Origin: Nageia nagi
Lineage: Eukaryota; Pinophyta
Assembly (NCBI GenBank): GCA_050084985.1
Contig: JBITNC010000001.1
Coordinates: forward strand, 30,504,001-30,568,000
Direction of reading: 5' to 3'
DNA length: 64,000 bases
The notes below the pieces were generated by a model. That model searched no databases, was not told where the DNA came from, and worked only from the letters and a program-made list of their open reading frames with translations. Position 1 is the stretch's first letter; each line of letters begins with the position of its first letter. Positions 59,298 through 64,000 of the stretch are shown piece by piece. Position numbers and translations under genes: made by a program.

Positions 59298-60147
59298 ACT
59301 TTGGATAAGACATTGAAAATCACTAGGTTCATTAACATTTTTCATTCAAATTATAACCGAGATGGCATAGCAATTGAATCCTGATAACTATTGACAAGCA
59401 TAATACCAAAACTAATCAATCTGTTTTTGATACTAAGCTATGTAAATATATAATAAAGATAAGAAATGTATTGATAAAAGGTATTAGTTTAAGAAAACCC
59501 CCTCATATGATATCCACCATGTTGCCCCTAGTTGACATTGATGTGCTCCATGAGCTTTAATGATAACCTACAAAAGAATGAGTTCTAGGGTCCATAGCCA
59601 TCTACCAAGAAGTCATTGATGATAATTACCCATATTTTTGATGTATTTTGATATGTAAAGTACAACCATTTCATGTCACTAATATTTTTATCCATTGATC
59701 TTATGGAAGTTGGACTTCCTACCAAGAGGCATAATGATAAAGCTAGGAGCTAAGACTTCACCAAGAGGCATATTACAATGAGTATGAGAGCTAAAACTGT
59801 TGTACCAATAAGTATATTGTAATGAGGTGGAGCTAAAACTCCACCAAGAGTCATGAAACTAGGATAATGATATGAGAGCTGAGACTCTACCAAGAGGCAT
59901 ACAAATCTTATGATCTGGGAGCTAAAACTCTGCACCAAGGGGTATCTGATGATTTTTGTTTTTGTTATTTTTTACTATAAAATAGGACCATAGGTAGTAC
60001 TTTTTTGCTAAAATGGAGCACTGGCACTCCTCTTATAATATTGAAATGACCTTCTATTTTGGATTTTTATGCCATCTATTCACATGCTTATCCTTGTAGT
60101 AACATTTTTATAAAAACAAATGCATAGGATGACCCACAAGTTGCTTA
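59298..60147 (-). repeat. Post-integrase spacer with ~40-50-bp minisatellite
   Basis: Between about 59,720 and 59,945 the block 'gagctaaaactc-accaagaggcat' recurs five times at 40-60 base spacing. The part GGAGCTAAAACTCC is nearly self-complementary. No reading frame like the extra ORF at 14.9 kb is seen here. Position (between integrase end and polypurine tract) fits a 3' untranslated region. Confidence 0.65.
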
Positions 60148-61380
60148 GATGTGATACTTCTTTAGGTGCCTAATACTAATGGGAACTTTAAGAACCTTCC
60201 CATACAATGTAGACAATCTATATGCACCTCTACCAAATACCTCTATAATGATGTATGGGCCAACCTAATTGGTTCAAACTTTTCTTTAAGTTCATCCTTT
60301 GCTTTAGTGTTAGAAATGTTATCTTGGAGAACCATATCCCCAACCTCAAATGCTTTGGGTACCATTTTCTTTCCATATGCCCTCTTTATTCTTTATTGAT
60401 ATGTTATAATATGTTCTAATGCATTAATTCTTTTTTCATGTAATGCCTTTAGGTAATTTAACCTTGCTTCCTATTATTATGGTTCCTTCATGATATCTTT
60501 GAGTGTAATTCTCAACGAAGGGATCTCAATTTCAAGAGGAATGACTTCTTCATCACCATACACAAGAGAGTATGGAGTAGCACCTATTTTCATTCTTTCA
60601 CTTGTTCTATATGCCCATAGATCATATGGTAATTGATCATGCCAATCTCTACCATTCTGTTTGATAGTTTTTGCCAATATCTTCTTGATTATTATATTTG
60701 TTGCTTCAGCTTGTCCATTTCCTTGAGGATAGTAAATTGAAGAAAATATGTATTCAACTTTCATATTTTTACAAAATTATTTGATATCTTTTCTTGTAAA
60801 ATTTGTACTATTATCTATGATTAACCTTTGAGGTATGCCAAATCTACAAATTATATATTCCTTGATGAAATTGATAACATGTTTTTGTATAGCTATTTTC
60901 CAAGGAATTGCCTCAATGCATTTAGTGTAGTATTTAATGGCAACCAAGATAAAATTATGCCCCTAACTACATGGAGGATTGATAATGCCCATGAAATCCA
61001 AAGCCCACATTGAGAAAGGCTATGGCGATGTAATATAGTTCAACTCTTGAGTAGGTGTTAATTCTAAGTGTGCATGCTTTTGACATTGCTCACACTTCTT
61101 GACATGTTCACAACAATCATGCTCCATGGTGGGTCACTAATAACCCATCCTAATCAACTTGCCATAAATTGATTTTCCATTGAAATGACCTCCACATGCC
61201 CCTCCATTAACATGCTCTAATGCTATTACAATCTCCTCATCATGAAGACATATTAAAACAATACCATTAAATGATCTTTTATAAAGTATATCACTAATAA
61301 TTACATATTTCATAGCAAGTCTTTTTATTCTAATATGTTCTCTTATCAAGTGTGGCATCAATAAAGTTATCCCTCAAATA
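60148..61380 (-). pseudogene. Tat-lineage integrase, best preserved coding fragment
   Basis: A nearly unbroken minus frame. The zinc-binding domain at 61,361-61,040 has ISDILYKRSFNGIVLICLHD, VNGGACGGHFNGKSIYGKLI and CEHVKKCEQCQKHAHLE. The core has WALDFMGIINPP with YIA-type ILVAIKYYTKCIEAI (first Asp), CRFGIPQRLIIDNSTNF (second Asp) and SIYYPQGNGQAEATN (Glu). Then come RDWHDQLPYDLWAYRTSERM, GATPYSLVYGDEEVIPLEIE and the tail KKMVPKAFEVGDMVLQDN. All three acidic residues survive. A handful of stops fit C-to-T decay or lie at codons of unclear origin. Confidence 0.92.
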
Positions 61381-61479
61381 TTTGAATATGTGTTGGTACC
61401 AAAGACTTACCTCATAGCCAACCTTTTGAGCAACACATACCATTTTTAAGGTCCTCCTTAGCAATTGATGGGGTATCCA

Positions 61480-61988
61480 AGTTCTTGATAGTGAAAGTAG
61501 TCTCCCTACCTTCTATCTCAATTGGTATAAGTGAAGTTGCACTTGCCATTGCATCAACCAGCCTATTATTATTTGTTGAAATGTTTTCTAATCAATACTC
61601 ATCAAAGCAAGTTAGTATTTTTGCAATAAGGACTTTATATGGAATAAGCTTCTCATCCTTGGTATTGTAGATCTCATTGACTTGATTTACTATTAACTAT
61701 GAATCCCTATAAATATGCAAATGCATAATATCAATCTTTATAGCTACTTTCAATCCTAATATGAGAGCTTAATATTTTGCCATATTGTTAGTACATTCAA
61801 ATTATAGTTTGTATGACATAGGAATAACATCATTCTAAGGTGATATCAATGCTATTCTACTCTTGAACCTTGCATACACCATGATATATTAAAATACATT
61901 TTTCAAAGCTTTGATGCCTCTAAAAAAAGAACATCAATATTCCTATTTTCTTCAAAAGAATACCATAGGTAGTCCTCTTATATACATT
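61480..61988 (-). pseudogene. Second RNase H of the Tat fragment, cut by LTR insertion
   Basis: Minus text gives IALISP, DVIPMSYKL, FECTNNMAKY, LILGLKVAIKIDIMHLHIYR, LIVNQVNEIYNTKDEKLIPY and NNNRLVDAMASATSLIPIEI, the archaeal-like RNase H that marks Tat elements. The upstream part ends at 61,988, exactly where the TG of a + strand LTR starts, so the LTR inserted into this domain. Confidence 0.85.
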
Positions 61989-62835
61989 TGTAGACACCTA
62001 AAAATGTCCCTCTTTAACTAATAAACATTAAACTAATCATAACTCTTTATAAAAGCCTCAAATAAGCTTGAAAACTTCATTATTGGATAGCTCTCATTGA
62101 GTACATGCAAAATGAGTGGTCACATGACCCCTTTTAGATAAAAATTAACTATTTGGCAGTCATTTTAATATTGTTATAAAATTGTTAACCAGTCGCCGAC
62201 GTTCACCTTGAAACGCCAGCATTTTGAGCCAGTCGCCGGCGTTCGACCTCTAAACGTCGGTGACTCTGTAACAGCCAAATAGAAGCCAAAAAGGTGAGGG
62301 AAAGTTGGAATGCTTCATTTCTCCAAGATGAGGTGGATAGAGGGGGTTAGTTACAACCTACGGTGGCTATTCACTTCCTCTTACCAGCCTTGAAACATCT
62401 CATCCAAAATCTATAAACATAAGCCAAAACAAAGCAATAGGGACCCCAATTGAACTTATTTTTGAAGTAGGGTAATGCTGCCAAAATCTTGTGAGCTTAT
62501 ACATTTTATTGTTTTATGCTAGTTTCATTTTAATACTTGTCATACATAGATGCTTTGATGTTATTGTCTTTTGCATGTGTGTAGGATTTACAGGTTGCTC
62601 ATACCAAGGGAAGAAGCAAGCAACTCAAAAACAATGAAATTTAATACTCTTTATTTTGGCACATAGCATTTGTAAAAGTCCCTTCTAAGGGAAAATTGTA
62701 GTTTGAACTAAGATTGAATATCATTTTGCAATTACAACATGTCTATCTATGTTATATAATTTGAGGTTCAATGAAGATTGAAGAATAATTGTATTTTATG
62801 TTATTCTACATTCCAGCTCAATTTTCATTGCAACA
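61989..62835 (+). mobile_element. 5' LTR of a younger + strand element
   Basis: 847 bp, TGTAGACACCTAAAAATG...TCATTGCAACA, with intact TG...CA. The start matches the Tat LTR at 26,258 (-). U3 contains the module 'aaaatgagtggtcacatgac' (62,108) also found in the inverted array at 0.4-1.5 kb. It also has a CpG-rich block at 62,190-62,275 with GTCGCCGACGTTC, GTCGCCGGCGTTCG and ACGTCGGTGACTCTGTAAC. The 3' part of the element lies beyond the window. Confidence 0.9.
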
Positions 62836-62838
62836 TTC

Positions 62839-62858
62839 TGGTGCTAGAAGGAGGGCCC
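62839..62858 (+). promoter_or_regulatory. Primer-binding site of the 61,989 LTR element
   Basis: TGGTGCTAGAAGGAGGGCCC starts three bases after the LTR. It matches the site of the minus Tat element (TGGCAGTAGAAGGAGGACCC), which supports a shared primer tRNA that I cannot identify. Confidence 0.75.
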
Positions 62859-63000
62859 CTCCGTTATTGAGAGGGAGATTTTTTTTTTGATTCTATCTTT
62901 CTATTCTCTAGTTTTTTTGATTTTTCCATGTACTAACTTCAAATTTCGGGTTCTGTGCTTTTTCAGGAATTTGTTACAGAAACGTCGTGATTAGTATTGA

Positions 63001-63138
63001 ATGCCAGCGACTGTAATAAAATGCCGGTGATTGTAACTAAATGCCAGTGACTGTAACTAAATGCCAGCGACTATAAATAAATGCCAATGATTGTAACTAA
63101 ATGCCAGCATTTCCTGTAAAAATGTTGGTGACTCTTAC
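63001..63138. repeat. 20-bp minisatellite, ATGCCAGCGACTGTAACTAA
   Basis: Five head-to-tail 20-base units occupy 63,001-63,100 exactly, then two altered units. They vary at few positions (cagcgact, cggtgatt, cagtgact, caatgatt). It lies about 160 bases after the primer site. Confidence 0.95.
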
Positions 63139-63331
63139 CAGGTCATTTTTGTCTCTTTTTGCTATTTTTGAAAAAATAAAATAAAATTATGTTATGAAAA
63201 AATATTTTTGAGTGTGATTCCTTTGCCTAGAGTGCATATAAGAATGGGTAGAAAAGATTAAATGCATATTTTTTATTAATTTACTTTATGTATGAAGTTA
63301 TGTATTTATTTTCATGCTTTGGGTGAAGGGT

Positions 63332-63885
63332 ACGTACACATTAATACTTTTTATCTTATCTACTTATGCTCTCCCTTTGCGCTTCGTGCGATCTAAAGTG
63401 ACCAGAATAGACTTGATAAGAAGAGGTAAATTAATTTTTCTTTTCCTTCACACTCACACTACATACACATTAATACTTTTTATCTTGTCTACTTATGCTC
63501 TCCCTTTGCGCTTCGAGCGATCTAAGGTGACCAGAATAGACTTGATAAGAAGAGGTAAATTAACTTTTCTTTTCTTTCACACTCACACTATCATTAATTG
63601 GGTTAATTTATCTACACATAATGACCTCTTACTAGTGAGAGGAAGTAATTTACTACACATAATACTTCCACAATTGGAAGGGTAAATGAATCACACTTAA
63701 TTTGGAATGAACTTAAGGAAATAAATCGAGTTTTTTGGGTAGTATAAATCACATTAAAGGGTTAATGAATTGGGTGGATTTGAATACACTAAGTACTTTC
63801 ACTTAATAAAGTATGCTCTCACTTTTGCACTTCAAGCGATCTTAAGTGATCAGAAATAAGTTAAGTGAAAGAGGTAAAATTTATC
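63332..63885. repeat. 129-bp direct duplication plus a third diverged copy
   Basis: Copies at 63,332-63,460 and 63,461-63,589 differ at few bases. A third, diverged copy lies at about 63,780-63,885. Each carries CTCCCTTTGCGCTTCG(T/A)GCGATCT or a variant; CGCTTCGAGCG can form a small hairpin. Confidence 0.9.
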
Positions 63886-64000
63886 CACATCTTATTTGGA
63901 AATTTATCACATATAAAACTTCCACAGCTGGAAGGAGTTAATGAACATCACTAAGAGGTTGGATAATGAATCACATTATAATTAAAAAAGAACAACGGGG

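Larger units (their letters stand above)
62859..64000 (+). other. Leader region of the + strand element, to the window end
   Basis: Non-coding as far as seen, with two repeat blocks. No gag motif appears before 64,000. The 123-codon frame at 63,314-63,685 is produced by the 129-bp duplication. Confidence 0.55.

Noticed and set aside
60828-61013. 61-codon + strand frame
   Set aside because: It is the antisense shadow of the well supported minus-strand integrase.
63314-63685. 123-codon frame, the longest + strand open frame in the window
   Set aside because: It spans the 129-bp direct duplication in an LTR-element leader; the repeated peptide is a by-product because 129 is divisible by three.
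1-64000. Organelle or bacterial DNA
   Set aside because: No chloroplast, mitochondrial or bacterial genes, rRNA or tRNA were recognised, while nested plant LTR retrotransposons and a hAT element are abundant.

Overview
The window is AT-rich nuclear DNA of a large-genome plant, probably a seed plant and plausibly a gymnosperm. The evidence is Ty3/gypsy elements with two RNase H domains (the plant Tat lineage), a hAT transposase with short GT-AG introns, and thick nesting of old LTR elements. I see no convincing host gene. Almost every coding stretch is a decayed transposon copy. Many in-frame stops fall where CAA, CAG or CGA would fit the family, as expected from C-to-T decay of methylated DNA.

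Layout. 0-1.5 kb: a (TA)n run, a degenerate minisatellite, and three alternating inverted repeats of a ~110-bp module. 1.7-2.54 kb (+): a Ty3/gypsy integrase relic cut by the terminus of a minus-oriented LTR fragment (2.54-3.3 kb). 3.3-9.6 kb: a diverged tandem duplication, an unrecognised decayed coding stretch and spacer. 9.6-10.2 kb: a ~613-bp near-perfect foldback. 11.1-14.3 kb (+): a hAT transposase pseudogene. 14.9-26.26 kb (-): a Tat-lineage element (LTR, primer site, gag, protease, RT with YVDD, RNase H, second RNase H, integrase) followed by an extra 352-codon reading frame that I cannot name.

26.5-48 kb: an unknown coding region (X) occupies 26.5-28.65 kb and perhaps resumes at 46.44-47.9 kb. 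Between them lies a minus-strand LTR element, called R1 here. R1 has LTRs, a primer site and gag but no visible pol, and it has itself received other insertions: a CpG-rich LTR-like insert with a ~124-bp tandem array (29.89-32.58 kb), and a + strand Ty3/gypsy element arranged LTR-internal-LTR-partial internal (34.34-40.8 kb). 48.4-54.97 kb (+): a second R1 copy in the opposite orientation, again gag without pol. 55-59.3 kb: an RT scrap and spacer. 60.15-61.99 kb (-): the best preserved pol fragment, Tat second RNase H plus integrase. It is cut at 61,989 by the TG end of a + strand LTR (61,989-62,835) whose primer site and repeat-rich leader run to the window end.

Nothing here forms a functional pathway. 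The parts are related by ancestry and nesting order. Most useful for follow-up are the extra frame at 14.9-15.9 kb, the gag-only R1 pair, the CpG-retaining array with a bZIP-type palindrome, the foldback, and unknown region X. Coordinates of decayed domains are approximate, and all comparisons were made by eye.
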